From Acidilobaceae archaeon (GTDB lineage: Archaea > Thermoproteota > Thermoprotei_A > Sulfolobales > Acidilobaceae), in the NCBI GenBank assembly GCA_027080775.1, contig JALWPV010000028.1:124001-188000 (forward strand): 64,000 nt of DNA. Direction: 5' to 3'. How positions within the stretch are numbered: the first letter of the stretch is position 1; the number at the start of each line of letters is the position of its first letter. Position numbers and translations under genes: made by a program. Of this stretch, positions 34,618 to 42,680 are shown in pieces. A model generated the notes under the pieces. The model was given only the letters and a program-made list of their open reading frames with translations, was not told where the DNA came from and ran no database searches.

Positions 34618-36009
34618 CTAGCGCCTACGAGGGACCTCGCCGAGCTTCCTCATTAGGAGCCTCGAGGCTATTATCAGGGCGTCCCAAACTGGGGCGACCG
34701 TTGGAGCGTAGCCTATGTCGCTTGTGAAGAGGTCCCATACAGTCGCCCCGACCGTCAGGAGTGATGCTACAACGTTTACACGCCAGAAGACGCTGGAGTC
34801 CCTGCCTACCGCCTGGGCCCCGAGGAGCCTGCCGGAGTCCTCATCGGCTACCACCTTAAGTTTGAAACGGGTTCCGCCTGGCAGGTAGTGGGCGTTAGTC
34901 CTGGCCTCCAGGGACGCCTCGATCGCCTTGAACCCGGCCTTCTCGGCCTCGCTCTTGGAGAGGCCGGTCCTGGCGACTACTAGGTCGAATGTCTTGAATA
35001 CCGAGGTTCCAACACTACCCCTGAACTCTGCCTCCCGGCCAGCCACGACCGTGCCGGCGACGTAGCCCATCTTGTTGGCTATCTGCGCGAAGGGCCTCCA
35101 GACCCTCCTCCCGGTAACTAGGTCTGTGTGCTCGGCAGCGTCGCCGACCGCGTAGACGTTCTCCACGCTCGTCTGCATGTGGGTATCCGTCCATATGGCG
35201 CCCGTCTCGCCTATGCGGGCCCCTACCCTACGTGCTAGGTCCGTGTTGGGCTCGATGCCAACGCCTACAACGAAGGCATCGCCCTCGAAGGCCCCCTTAT
35301 CGGTCACGACGCGCTTGGCCTTCCCATCCCCGCCCTCGAAGCCCTTCACGGGAGCGCCTGTTACGACCTCCACTCCATGCCTCTCCAGCTCGTCTTTTAT
35401 GACCTGAGCTAGGTCGGGGTCGACGATCCTTGGTGCAACCTGGTCTAGGGCCTCGACTAGGGTAACCCTATAGCCTGCCTCCGTCAGGGTATGGGCTAAC
35501 TCCAAGCCGACGTAGCCCGCCCCCACGAGTACGACGCGCGAGCCCTCTCTCAGGCCCAGAATGTAGTTCCTAAGCCTCTCGGCTATGTCGAGGTGTGATA
35601 GTGTGAAAACGTTGTTGAACTCCGTGATCTCGGGGAACAGCTTCGGGGCCTTGCTCCTGGCGCCTGTGGCGAGTATCAGGTAGTCCCACTCAAGACTCTC
35701 CTCGCGGCCACTCCTCAGGTCTCTCAGCGTCACTGTACGAGCTGACGGGTCGATGTCGGCGGCTTCGGTTTCTATCCTAACATCTATACCCCTCTTAACC
35801 TTGAACTCCTCTATGGGGTAGTAGAGGAGGTCGTTCAACCTCTTGGTGATGCATCCAACATAGTATGGTAGGCCGCAGAGGGCGAAGCTTACCCATCTAG
35901 TCCTCTCTACGACAACCACGTCGTAGTCCTTCCTAAGCCTCTTCGCTCTAGACGCGGCCGCCATGCCAGCGGCTCCTCCGCCTATAATCACCACCCTTGT
36001 CATACTCAT
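34618..36009 (-). CDS. CoA-disulfide reductase / NAD(P)H oxidase
   Basis: A 463-residue FAD enzyme of the CoA-disulfide reductase family. The FAD site is VVIIGGGAAGMAAASRAKRL; the redox Cys45 is in SFALCGLPYYVG, the hallmark of the single-cysteine group; the NAD(P) site is VVLVGAGYVGLELAHTL; and VYAVGDAAEH binds FAD. The C-terminal dimerisation domain follows. It may keep CoA or other thiols reduced, or reduce O2 or polysulfide; archaeal members do several of these. Confidence 0.9.
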   Translation of the reverse strand: MSMTRVVIIGGGAAGMAAASRAKRLRKDYDVVVVERTRWVSFALCGLPYYVGCITKRLNDLLYYPIEEFKVKRGIDVRIETEAADIDPSARTVTLRDLRSGREESLEWDYLILATGARSKAPKLFPEITEFNNVFTLSHLDIAERLRNYILGLREGSRVVLVGAGYVGLELAHTLTEAGYRVTLVEALDQVAPRIVDPDLAQVIKDELERHGVEVVTGAPVKGFEGGDGKAKRVVTDKGAFEGDAFVVGVGIEPNTDLARRVGARIGETGAIWTDTHMQTSVENVYAVGDAAEHTDLVTGRRVWRPFAQIANKMGYVAGTVVAGREAEFRGSVGTSVFKTFDLVVARTGLSKSEAEKAGFKAIEASLEARTNAHYLPGGTRFKLKVVADEDSGRLLGAQAVGRDSSVFWRVNVVASLLTVGATVWDLFTSDIGYAPTVAPVWDALIIASRLLMRKLGEVPRRR

Positions 36010-36105
36010 CAGCCACCCCCATTGGGGAGGTTCGGCTGAATTTAAGCCCCATACGTAGGGCCTACTAAGCAGAGCCCTCGCCTCGGCCTCGAGTGGGGTG
36101 CCTGC

Positions 36106-37326
36106 ATGGGTATACTAGAGGCTGGCCATGCAATAGTGCATGGTAAAATAGTTGAGGGGCTCCAGCTGCCCTTCCCTAGGGACGAGTACTACGAGACAGT
36201 GATTATACCGGGATTCTCTGACGCCCACATGCACCCGCAAGTAGTGGACGCTGGCCTCGATGGAGGGAGGGTCTGGAGCAACTCATATGAGTGGATCGAG
36301 GAGAGGAGGCTCCGTGTAGACGAGGCCGGGGTCAGGAGCGACCTGGAACTCTCGGCGAGGCTTGCTAGGGCCGTGTATAAGAGGGCGCTCCTAGAGGGCG
36401 TCACCCTGGTAGCGGTGACCGGTAACGTTGAGGCCAACGTGAGGGCCTGGCTCTCGCTGAGCATAGCGCCGCGGGCAGTCTTCCTCCCAACAATAATGAA
36501 GAGGAAGGGCTGGCCCACGCTATCCAGAGCCGAAATGCTCCTAAAGAAGCTGAGGGGGATGCTCGACGATGGCTTCGCCAGGGTAGGCGTGTTCATTCAT
36601 AGTATAAGGCTCGCAGGCCCGGACCAGCTCTACCAGGCGGTCTCGCGCGCTAGGGAGCTGGGGGGCCTGGTGGGCCTCCACCTAGGCGAAGGAGTCCCGG
36701 AGGCGGCCGAGTACTTCAGGATAACTGGAGGCGTGCCCCTGGGAGTGCGGGTTGTCGCAGTCCACTGCATCTCAGACCCTGACCCCAGGGCCTACGGCCT
36801 GCTATGCGTCTCTTGTCCAGCCACGAACCTCATACTATACCGCCGCACCAGGAGTAGCCTGAGGGGAGTGACGAGCTTCGGGAGCGACTGGCCCCTACTC
36901 ATAGGCACCGTAGCCAGGCACCTACCACTCATTGCGAGGGTCTTCCCGGGCTTCCTTGACGGCACGTTCCGGAGGGCCACGATAGGGGGCTATAGGGATT
37001 ACGGGATCCCCCACGGCGGGGACCTAGTCGCGTATGATGTGCCGCCCGAGAGGATCCCGGAGAGCTTCCACGCCCCCAAGCTCGTGATGGTATCCAACAG
37101 GATAGCGGTGCATGAGGGGAGGCTCGTGGAGAGCGGTGAAAGCCTCACCGAGGTTGAGAGGAGTATACGAGCCCTAATCAGAGAGGCCATCGAGGCCCAC
37201 CCGGCGCCAGGAGCCCCCCTCCGGGGGGATCCAATTGAAGAGGCCTCGAGGGCCCTCCAGGCTATAGCGTCCTCGTGCACCCCGGGAGCAGCTCGGCGGG
37301 GATGCCGTTCTCCCGCAGGCCTCTGA
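36106..37326 (+). CDS. Metal-dependent amidohydrolase
   Basis: A 406-residue amidohydrolase-superfamily protein with the ligands expected for a deaminase-like mononuclear site: GFSDAHMHP (His41, His43), GLHLGEG, VAVHCISDP and SFGSDWP. It resembles the cytosine/guanine deaminase and chlorohydrolase branch, but the substrate is unknown. The start is ATG at 36106. The last 65 bases overlap a convergent small gene. Confidence 0.85.
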   Translation: MGILEAGHAIVHGKIVEGLQLPFPRDEYYETVIIPGFSDAHMHPQVVDAGLDGGRVWSNSYEWIEERRLRVDEAGVRSDLELSARLARAVYKRALLEGVTLVAVTGNVEANVRAWLSLSIAPRAVFLPTIMKRKGWPTLSRAEMLLKKLRGMLDDGFARVGVFIHSIRLAGPDQLYQAVSRARELGGLVGLHLGEGVPEAAEYFRITGGVPLGVRVVAVHCISDPDPRAYGLLCVSCPATNLILYRRTRSSLRGVTSFGSDWPLLIGTVARHLPLIARVFPGFLDGTFRRATIGGYRDYGIPHGGDLVAYDVPPERIPESFHAPKLVMVSNRIAVHEGRLVESGESLTEVERSIRALIREAIEAHPAPGAPLRGDPIEEASRALQAIASSCTPGAARRGCRSPAGL

Positions 37327-37609
37327 GTATGAGTGAAGCCACCTCGTAGACCCCGGAGGGAGGTCCGCTTATCCTGACCAAGAGGGCTAGCACGGGCACC
37401 CCTTCCATGAGGCCCCTGGGCCTCTCCAGGCTAGCCTCTACTAGTACCTGATCCTCGCAGTAGGCTAGAATCCACGAGGAGCCCTCGCTAACCCTGCAAG
37501 GCCTCTCGTGGAGGATCCTTGATGCCTCGCGCAACGTAAGTCTGACGTCCTCCAAAGAGGGTTTCCTCACTACCTCGATGCACGTCGAGACTAGCGGGCC
37601 AGCCAGCAC
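37262..37609 (-). CDS. Small hypothetical protein
   Basis: A 115-residue open frame with a plausible alpha/beta pattern (EDVRLTLREASRILHERP, SSWILAYCEDQVLVEASLE, GVPVLALLVRISGPPSGVYEVASLILRGLRENGI). Not recognised. The GTG start is on the side facing the divergent rhomboid gene, and its 3' end overlaps the amidohydrolase by 65 bases. The protein-like composition of the part outside the overlap supports it being real. Confidence 0.5.
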   Translation of the reverse strand: MLAGPLVSTCIEVVRKPSLEDVRLTLREASRILHERPCRVSEGSSWILAYCEDQVLVEASLERPRGLMEGVPVLALLVRISGPPSGVYEVASLILRGLRENGIPAELLPGCTRTL

Positions 37610-37686
37610 TCTTCACCAGCTACTATAACATGGGCTCCACGGGCCAGCTTTAAAGGAGGCCCCCGACTTGTCGCAGGCGAGGAAGC

Positions 37687-38457
37687 ATGGCGGCGATACC
37701 GCTAAGCGATGAGACCCCGACTACCGAAACGCCTGTAGTCAACCTGACACTGATACTAGTCAATACACTCGTTTACATCATAGGGGTAACAGCGCCGGGC
37801 TTGCTACTCCCGGGGGCGCACAGCTACGACGAGGTAGTATTCAAGCTGGGCCTAGTACCAGCCCTCATTGTGGCAGGCCAGTCGCTCTACACGCTTATCA
37901 CATCGATGTTCCTCCACGGGGGCCTCGTGCACCTCCTGGGCAACATGTTGTACCTCTACATATTCGGTGACAACATAGAGAACGCCATGGGCAGGCTACG
38001 CTACCTAATCTTCTACCTGCTATCGGGCCTCGGGGCCACCATGTTCCACATAGCTAGCATAATGTTCATGCCCTCGCGGGCTCTCGCCAACGCAGCTCTC
38101 GAGCAGGGCGTGAGCCCCTGGCTCGTCCCTGCGATCGGGGCGTCCGGGGCGATCTCAGGCGTCCTAGGCGCCTACATGGTCTACTTCCCCTACGCTGAGA
38201 TAAGGGTCGTCACCCTATGGGGCTTCATACCATTCTTCCTACAGCTCCCGGCATTCGCCTACATAGCCTTCTGGTTCATCTACCAGCTAGCCCTAGGCCT
38301 GACAACAGCCCTCACGGGTGTAACGGCTGGAGTCGCTTTCTGGGCCCACGTAGGAGGATTTCTCACAGGAATGGCGCTAGCCCCCCTAATGGTGGACAAG
38401 CGCAGGCTGGCGAGGATCTACCTAGGCTACAGGCTAAGGGGTCTCCTACCCTTCTAG
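37687..38457 (+). CDS. Rhomboid-family intramembrane serine protease
   Basis: A 256-residue protein with six membrane helices. The catalytic Ser153 lies in GASGAISGVLGAY, the catalytic His221 in FWAHVGGFLTG, and the L1-loop/helix signature HGGLVHLLGNMLYLYIFGDNIE precedes them. There is a longer than usual loop around LANAALEQGVSPW. It cleaves membrane-anchored substrates within the lipid bilayer. The last chromosomal gene before the tRNA-Leu/provirus junction. Confidence 0.92.
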   Translation: MAAIPLSDETPTTETPVVNLTLILVNTLVYIIGVTAPGLLLPGAHSYDEVVFKLGLVPALIVAGQSLYTLITSMFLHGGLVHLLGNMLYLYIFGDNIENAMGRLRYLIFYLLSGLGATMFHIASIMFMPSRALANAALEQGVSPWLVPAIGASGAISGVLGAYMVYFPYAEIRVVTLWGFIPFFLQLPAFAYIAFWFIYQLALGLTTALTGVTAGVAFWAHVGGFLTGMALAPLMVDKRRLARIYLGYRLRGLLPF

Positions 38458-38898
38458 GCGGTCATCTCTAGAGGCCGCTGAGCCCCGGGAGGACGGAAGC
38501 CTCATAGCCCCGCGGCACCGTGGATAAGCGAGGCGCGGGGGTGCCCGAGCCCGGCCAAAGGGGGCGGGCTTAAGACCCGTTGGCGTAGGCCTGCGTGGGT
38601 TCAAATCCCACCCCCCGCACCATGCGGCGCCTTCGGCGCCGCTCTCCTGTGTGTCGGCTAGTAGCTTCCTGACGGCGTCCTCGAGGCGCATCCTGAGGAT
38701 TGTCCTGCGCTTGCCCTGGCCGAGGTACTCTTCTATTACGAGGTACTGGTATACCCGCCCCTTACTCCTCACGGTGTGGACGTAGACGTACAAGGGTTTA
38801 GGCACCCATGTTACAGTCGAGCCGCTAGCGCCATTCAAGAGGGGTTCACCCCACAAGCCAGCCCATCGCCTTAAAACATGCTGCTTAAAACAGCCCAT
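38446..38898 (-). CDS. int(N): N-terminal fragment of the split provirus integrase
   Basis: On the minus strand the frame starts at ATG 38898 and enters the attL repeat at codon 92; past 38559 it reads on into host DNA, where the translation is meaningless. The first 113 codons are integrase: PLYVYVHTVRSKGRVYQYLVIEEYLGQG and a basic helix MRLEDAVRKLL, comparable in layout to the N-terminal segment of SSV1 integrase before its att-coded part. In the circular form codon 113 joins int(C). It overlaps the upstream membrane gene by 28 bases. Confidence 0.85.
   Translation of the reverse strand: MGCFKQHVLRRWAGLWGEPLLNGASGSTVTWVPKPLYVYVHTVRSKGRVYQYLVIEEYLGQGKRRTILRMRLEDAVRKLLADTQESGAEGAAWCGGWDLNPRRPTPTGLKPAPFGRARAPPRLAYPRCRGAMRLPSSRGSAASRDDRLEG
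38535..38622 (+). tRNA. tRNA-Leu(UAA), integration target
   Basis: Class II tRNA with encoded CCA. The acceptor GCGGGGG pairs with CCCCCGC; the anticodon stem GCGGG/CCCGT holds loop CTTAAGA, so the anticodon is UAA; there is a variable arm of about 14 bases and a T arm GTGGGTTCAAATCCCAC. No intron. It stays complete although the element is integrated, because the element carries the 3' part (from position 38559) as its attachment sequence. Confidence 0.95.
38559..38625. repeat. attL, 67-bp attachment repeat
   Basis: Identical over 67 bases to 52746-52812. It begins AGGGGGCGGG just before the tRNA-Leu anticodon stem and ends CACCATGC just past the CCA. The minus strand of this repeat is also coding: it reads WCGGWDLNPRRPTPTGLKP in the integrase, as in other SSV-type integrases where the att sequence lies within int. 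Confidence 0.95.
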
Positions 38899-39185
38899 GT
38901 TTTATGCAGGTTGACCGTGTTGGCGACTATCGCCTCTATGTAGAGAGCCGAGACCAGTAGCATGGCAGCCCTAGAGTGCCCCGCGAGCAGCCACACCAGC
39001 CAGCCCGCGAGCAGCTTAGCGGCCAGGAGCAGCCAGGGGCTCCCGAGGAGCCTGGCCACTAGGGGGTTCAACTCGAGGGCCCCAGCCCTGATTGCCGCCA
39101 GCGTGGTGGCGGCGTCGAGGGCCTGGAGCAGGAGGAGCCAGGCCAGGCTAGCCCATCCTCTGCTTGATAGCCTTCCAGGCCTCAT
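38871..39185 (-). CDS. Provirus membrane protein, DUF5658-like
   Basis: A 104-residue protein with three or four hydrophobic helices: WASLAWLLLLQALDAATTLAAI, then ELNPLVARLLGSPWLLLAAKLLAGWLVWLL, then AAMLLVSALYIEAIVANTVNLH. The DAxTTLxAIxxGxxELNP motif resembles DUF5658-type membrane proteins common in archaea. Its 5' end overlaps the ATPase gene and its 3' end overlaps int(N), so the group is one minus-strand operon leading into the integrase. Confidence 0.65.
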   Translation of the reverse strand: MRPGRLSSRGWASLAWLLLLQALDAATTLAAIRAGALELNPLVARLLGSPWLLLAAKLLAGWLVWLLAGHSRAAMLLVSALYIEAIVANTVNLHKTWAVLSSMF

Positions 39186-39915
39186 GGGCCTTCACCAGGC
39201 TGACACTCGCCCTCGAGAAGCGCTTGGCGGCCTCCATGACCTCGTTATAGACCCTGGCGTACTGGAGCCTGAGCCTCGAGTAGCGCTCGTAGAGGGGGTC
39301 CCCTGGCCTGAAGTGCCAGAAGCGTATGAGCCACTCCCTGCTGGTCTCCCAGTACCACCTCCCGTCCTGCCTCCTCTTCCTCTCGTGCAGCAGGGCCTCG
39401 GCCTGCCAGGTGCCCCGCTCCTCGTCGTAGTAGTTCTTCCACACGTTCACCCTGTACCTGTAGATGTAGCCGTTATCGTAGATCGCCCTCGGTAGGTGCC
39501 TCTCAGTGGTCATGGTTAGGATTAGGAGCCCCGTCCAGGTCCTCATGGTCTCGATGTGTCCCACCACAGCGACGGCTAGGGGGTCGTAGGGGTAGCGCTT
39601 GATCAGCTGCATCCAGGGGCCAGCGTCGTCCCATACTAGGAGGGGGTACTTCCGCCCGCTCGACTGGGCGGCCTCGACCTTCTCCTCGAGCTCGAAGGGC
39701 GTGAATATCAGGTAGTCTAGGGGGTCACCCTCCTCGCCGAGGAGGGCCCTGGCGAGCTTCAGGGCTAGGGTGCTCTTCCCAGCGCCCGTCTGCCCCTCTA
39801 TAAGTAAAATAAATGCGTTATCTTTCATTAAGGACTCGATGCATAGCCTCCTAGCAAGCCTTAGCTTCACATTTGAACAGGTGTGCTTACCGTTGGGTAT
39901 AATGGGGTCCCCCAT
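39148..39915 (-). CDS. Provirus P-loop ATPase, SSV B251/DnaA-like
   Basis: A 255-residue ATPase with Walker A IEGQTGAGKST (about residues 40-50) and Walker B PLLVWDDAG, then TMTTERHLPRAIYDN, which places a sensor-like polar residue. Beginning NVKLRLARRLCIESLMKDNAFILLIEGQTG and size resemble the DnaA-like B251 protein of fuselloviruses, which also lies next to the integrase. Probably needed for replication or DNA handling. ATG 39915 is chosen; the frame upstream (113 codons, glycine/arginine/proline rich) is the reverse side of the next gene. Confidence 0.75.
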   Translation of the reverse strand: MGDPIIPNGKHTCSNVKLRLARRLCIESLMKDNAFILLIEGQTGAGKSTLALKLARALLGEEGDPLDYLIFTPFELEEKVEAAQSSGRKYPLLVWDDAGPWMQLIKRYPYDPLAVAVVGHIETMRTWTGLLILTMTTERHLPRAIYDNGYIYRYRVNVWKNYYDEERGTWQAEALLHERKRRQDGRWYWETSREWLIRFWHFRPGDPLYERYSRLRLQYARVYNEVMEAAKRFSRASVSLVKAHEAWKAIKQRMG

Positions 39916-39929
39916 ACTATACCCCCTCC

Positions 39930-40328
39930 CTACTCTATCTCCTCCACCTCCCTGGTCTTCGTGCGCCTGAGGTTCACGGCCTGGAGGATCCTCAGGCCCT
40001 TGGCGCCCACGATTGCGAGTATCTCCTTGACGCCCTGGCGCTTCTGGCTCCGCTTCAGTATCAGGTAGTTGTCGACGAAGCTGAGCATGACGGGGTCGGG
40101 GACCATCGAGGCTATAGCCCTGAGCGCGGCTATGGCGCGTATCTCCCCGCCCCTCAGATCGCTCAGGGTCAGCTTCGCCCTGCCCTTGGGGGCCGCTAGG
40201 AGCTGTATCGCAGCCTTGTGGGCCCCCGTTATCTCGTCCTCGAATCCCTCCCACTCGAAGTCCTCCTCGAAGGCCAGGGGGTCGAGGGGGGCCTCCTCCC
40301 TCCTCCTGCGCCTAGCCAAGCGGGCCAC
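39930..40328 (-). CDS. Provirus hypothetical protein, basic N-terminus
   Basis: A 132-residue protein. A basic start (ARLARRRRRE) is followed by an acidic stretch (FEEDFEWEGFEDE) and a helical C-terminal two-thirds (GGEIRAIAALRAIASMVPDPVMLSFVDNYLILKRSQKRQGVKEILAIVGAKGLRI). No family recognised. It lies 14 bases upstream of the ATPase gene and overlaps the 50-residue membrane peptide, so it is part of the integrase-side operon. Confidence 0.6.
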   Translation of the reverse strand: MARLARRRRREEAPLDPLAFEEDFEWEGFEDEITGAHKAAIQLLAAPKGRAKLTLSDLRGGEIRAIAALRAIASMVPDPVMLSFVDNYLILKRSQKRQGVKEILAIVGAKGLRILQAVNLRRTKTREVEEIE

Positions 40329-40464
40329 CCCCGCCTATGCTCACGTGGTAGCCCAGCATGGGTAGGAGGAAGAAGATGGCCATCACGACTAGGAGGCCGC
40401 CTATCGCCATGTAGCCCACGGCCTCGCCCCTCGAGACCTTGAGGGGCCTGATCAGCTTCTCCAT
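40312..40464 (-). CDS. Provirus single-span membrane peptide, 50 residues
   Basis: Starts at ATG 40464 and stops at 40312. The peptide is MEKLIRPLKVSRGEAVGYM, then a long hydrophobic helix (AIGGLLVVMAIFFLLPML), ending GGGGPLG. It overlaps the preceding gene by 13 bases and the next by 17, filling what would otherwise be a gap in a tightly packed operon. The helix and overlaps are the support; function unknown. Confidence 0.65.
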   Translation of the reverse strand: MEKLIRPLKVSRGEAVGYMAIGGLLVVMAIFFLLPMLGYHVSIGGGGPLG

Positions 40465-40925
40465 GCTCTTGCTATGTAGGTGAATAGGGTCCTAGGGTCG
40501 AGCATCGCCCTGTTGAGCTTCACCTTCCTGCCCTGTATCTCTATCTCCTGCTCGAGCTCCTCGTCCCTGAGCTCTGGGACCTCGTAGAAGGCGTGGATGT
40601 TCTTGTCGACAATGTAGGCCTTGTAGAGCCTCCCGTGGACCCTGAGCTCGACTGGCTTGTAGTCGGCTGGGGGCTTGTAGACCCACGTGTCCCTCCCATC
40701 GACCACTAGGACCTCGCCAGTCCTCGCCTGCCTGGCGGGCCTGAGCTCCATCTCCCCTGGGCTCTTCACCCAGAGGACCGCTATCCTCGGCCTCTGGGAG
40801 CCGCTGGCCCTAGCGGCCTCCCTGGCTATCACCACCAGGCCTATGAGGGCCGCGAGGGCCGAGGCGAGCATTATGAAGCCGAAGAGGGCGTCCACGGGTA
40901 GCGCTAGGGGCATGGGAGCCACCAT
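40452..40925 (-). CDS. Provirus membrane-anchored protein
   Basis: A 157-residue protein with an N-terminal membrane helix (ALFGFIMLASALAALIGLVVIA) and a soluble C-terminal domain containing VLWVKSPGEMELRPARQARTGEVLVVDGRDTWVYKP and YIVDKNIHAFYEVPELRDEELEQEIEIQGRK. No family recognised. ATG 40925 is chosen (GGGGG just upstream); GTG 40958 is possible. The open frame further upstream runs opposite to the next gene and is not protein-like. Divergent from the gene at 40980, with a 54-base gap containing a 12-base palindrome AACGGTGCCGTT. Confidence 0.6.
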   Translation of the reverse strand: MVAPMPLALPVDALFGFIMLASALAALIGLVVIAREAARASGSQRPRIAVLWVKSPGEMELRPARQARTGEVLVVDGRDTWVYKPPADYKPVELRVHGRLYKAYIVDKNIHAFYEVPELRDEELEQEIEIQGRKVKLNRAMLDPRTLFTYIARAWRS

Positions 40926-40979
40926 GAAGCCCCCAGCGTTATCCGCCCCTGGGCCCACGATGATAACGGTGCCGTTTTC

Positions 40980-41828
40980 ATGGCCGCTCGCGGGCGGAGG
41001 AGGGCCAGGAGGGCGATAGCGCCCGTCATAATAGCCGTGATAATAGCGGCGATAGTGGCTGGCGGCGCCACGGCGGCCTACGTGCTCTCCAGGCCCGCGA
41101 GCGAGGCGCCCCTCACGCCCGCGGGGAGCGACTACATACTCTCCTCGGTCACCGTGACCTACGTGGCCCGCTCGAGCCTGGGGATCGGGGGAGAGTACTA
41201 TGAGGTGCAGGTGCACCTGAACCAGTCCCTCGTCGGCAGCGGGCCCGTGGACGTCTACATACTGGTGCCCACAGGCGACGGCTACGATGTGGTGACGAGT
41301 GAGACCGACGTGAGGGATGGGGGCGTGGTCAAGGCCCCCGTGCTGGACTCGAGTAAGCCCCTCTACGTCCTCGCCGCCTGGAGGGCCCCCCAGTACATGG
41401 GCGTGATGGTCGACGCGATAATAGTCATGAACCCGCCCCGCTACCCTGGCAGGATAGTCGAGTCGGCCACCCACTCCTGGGAGGACGGCGTGCCCCAGGA
41501 GTACAGGATACACCCCAACTTCCTGGCCCAGTACGTGAAGGTCAAGGTCAGCTGGTGGGACCTGATATGGGAGCAGTGGAGGGGCGCCTGGGGCCTGGCC
41601 ACGGCCCTCAGGTTCACTGGGAGCCTAGTGGTCGAGATGCTACCCTACGCTGGCGTGCTGTGGCTGCTGTGGTTCTTCTCCGCCGCCGCCAGGGCCCTGG
41701 CCGAGTTCACGGCGGAGCCGATCGTGGACTTCTTCTATAAGAACTACCAGATAATCAGGGGGATATACTCGCTCGTCCTCAACGTGGTGCTGAAGCTCGT
41801 GGACATACTCACGGGCCCCGCTTCCTAG
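40980..41828 (+). CDS. Provirus membrane protein with pilin-like N-terminus
   Basis: A 282-residue protein. The N-terminus RRARRAIAPVIIAVIIAAIVAGGATAAYVL has the look of archaeal type IV pilin/archaellin class III signal peptides (basic residues, small residue, then hydrophobic helix). A beta-rich ectodomain (about 45-165) and two C-terminal hydrophobic segments (about 215-240 and 258-280) follow. It is probably displayed on the cell or virion. It heads a plus-strand operon. No homologue recognised. Confidence 0.6.
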   Translation: MAARGRRRARRAIAPVIIAVIIAAIVAGGATAAYVLSRPASEAPLTPAGSDYILSSVTVTYVARSSLGIGGEYYEVQVHLNQSLVGSGPVDVYILVPTGDGYDVVTSETDVRDGGVVKAPVLDSSKPLYVLAAWRAPQYMGVMVDAIIVMNPPRYPGRIVESATHSWEDGVPQEYRIHPNFLAQYVKVKVSWWDLIWEQWRGAWGLATALRFTGSLVVEMLPYAGVLWLLWFFSAAARALAEFTAEPIVDFFYKNYQIIRGIYSLVLNVVLKLVDILTGPAS

Positions 41829-41864
41829 CGCTGCCTTGAGCGGGCCTGGAACCGCCGCGCCTCT

Positions 41865-42668
41865 ATGCCCCGAGGGGGGCTTACATCGTGGTGGCGTGGC
41901 TTGGTCACGAAGCTCTACTACTTCAAGTCCAAGAGGCAGCTCCTCAAGTGGTGCAGGGAGAGGAACTACTCCCTCAAGGCGTGTGAGGAGGCCTGGTCTG
42001 GCTCTGGCTACTACTACGCCAGAGGCCGCAGCCACATCTCGAAGCACGTGCCCCACCTCGACAAGAGGAGGGGAGGCAGGGTAGGGGGAGGGCCCTGGAG
42101 GCACACCCACGACCTCGCCTCGAGGCTCAAGAGGAGCGTCGAGAAGGCGAGCGCCAGGGCCGCTGGCAGCCTGGCGAGGAGGGCTGGCCTCCCCAGGAGG
42201 GCCAAGGAGAAGCTCGCGAGGGCCATAGCGGCCAGGACCCTCTCGAGGACCGTCAAGGCCGCCAGGCGCCTCTGGGCCAGGATACCAGCCGTGAAGAGGC
42301 TGGCCGAGGACATCTGGGGCTGGATCCCCAGGAGGTACAGGGAGGGCAGGCACAGGGCCTGGACCTACATCGCCGCCCTAGCACTCGCCTACTCGATATA
42401 CAAGAGGGCCAGGGAGAGGGGGGTGGACCCGTACCAGTACGACTGGGAGCACCTCATCGACTGGAGCCTCGGCTACAGGCACGCCAAGCAGGTAGTCAGG
42501 GAGGCCCTCGGCAAGACGCTCGAGGAGCTGCAGAGGGAGGGCCTGGAGCGCTGGAGGAGCCTCAGGAGCCGCTACGCCGAGGGGGAGTGGGCCAGGGCCG
42601 TCGAGCGGGAGCTAGACGAGATAGCCAAGTACGAGCTGGAGCACCTAGACGAACTCATAGCGTTGTAG
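41865..42668 (+). CDS. Provirus hypothetical protein, arginine-rich helical
   Basis: A 267-residue protein, very basic (arginine, lysine and alanine rich) between about residues 70 and 175, with predicted long helices, one short hydrophobic patch (YIAALALAYSIY) and a charged C-terminus. The N-terminal SWWRGLVTKLYYFKSKRQLLKWCRERNYS is aromatic and basic. Nucleic-acid binding, for example as a virion DNA-binding protein, is possible from composition alone. A long open frame on the opposite strand is a composition artefact. Confidence 0.55.
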   Translation: MPRGGLTSWWRGLVTKLYYFKSKRQLLKWCRERNYSLKACEEAWSGSGYYYARGRSHISKHVPHLDKRRGGRVGGGPWRHTHDLASRLKRSVEKASARAAGSLARRAGLPRRAKEKLARAIAARTLSRTVKAARRLWARIPAVKRLAEDIWGWIPRRYREGRHRAWTYIAALALAYSIYKRARERGVDPYQYDWEHLIDWSLGYRHAKQVVREALGKTLEELQREGLERWRSLRSRYAEGEWARAVERELDEIAKYELEHLDELIAL

Positions 42669-42680
42669 GGGGTGATAGTA

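Noticed and set aside
39916-40254. N-terminal extension of the provirus ATPase by 113 codons
   Set aside because: Low-complexity Gly/Arg/Pro/Gln translation overlapping the next gene in another frame.
40926-41513. Minus-strand frame extending upstream of the 157-residue membrane protein
   Set aside because: Rich in His, Gly, Tyr and Pro without structure, and lies opposite the pilin-like gene; an antisense shadow of GC-rich coding DNA.
41640-42353. 237-codon minus-strand open frame
   Set aside because: Proline/glycine-rich translation antisense to two plus-strand genes with better protein character and ribosome-binding sites.
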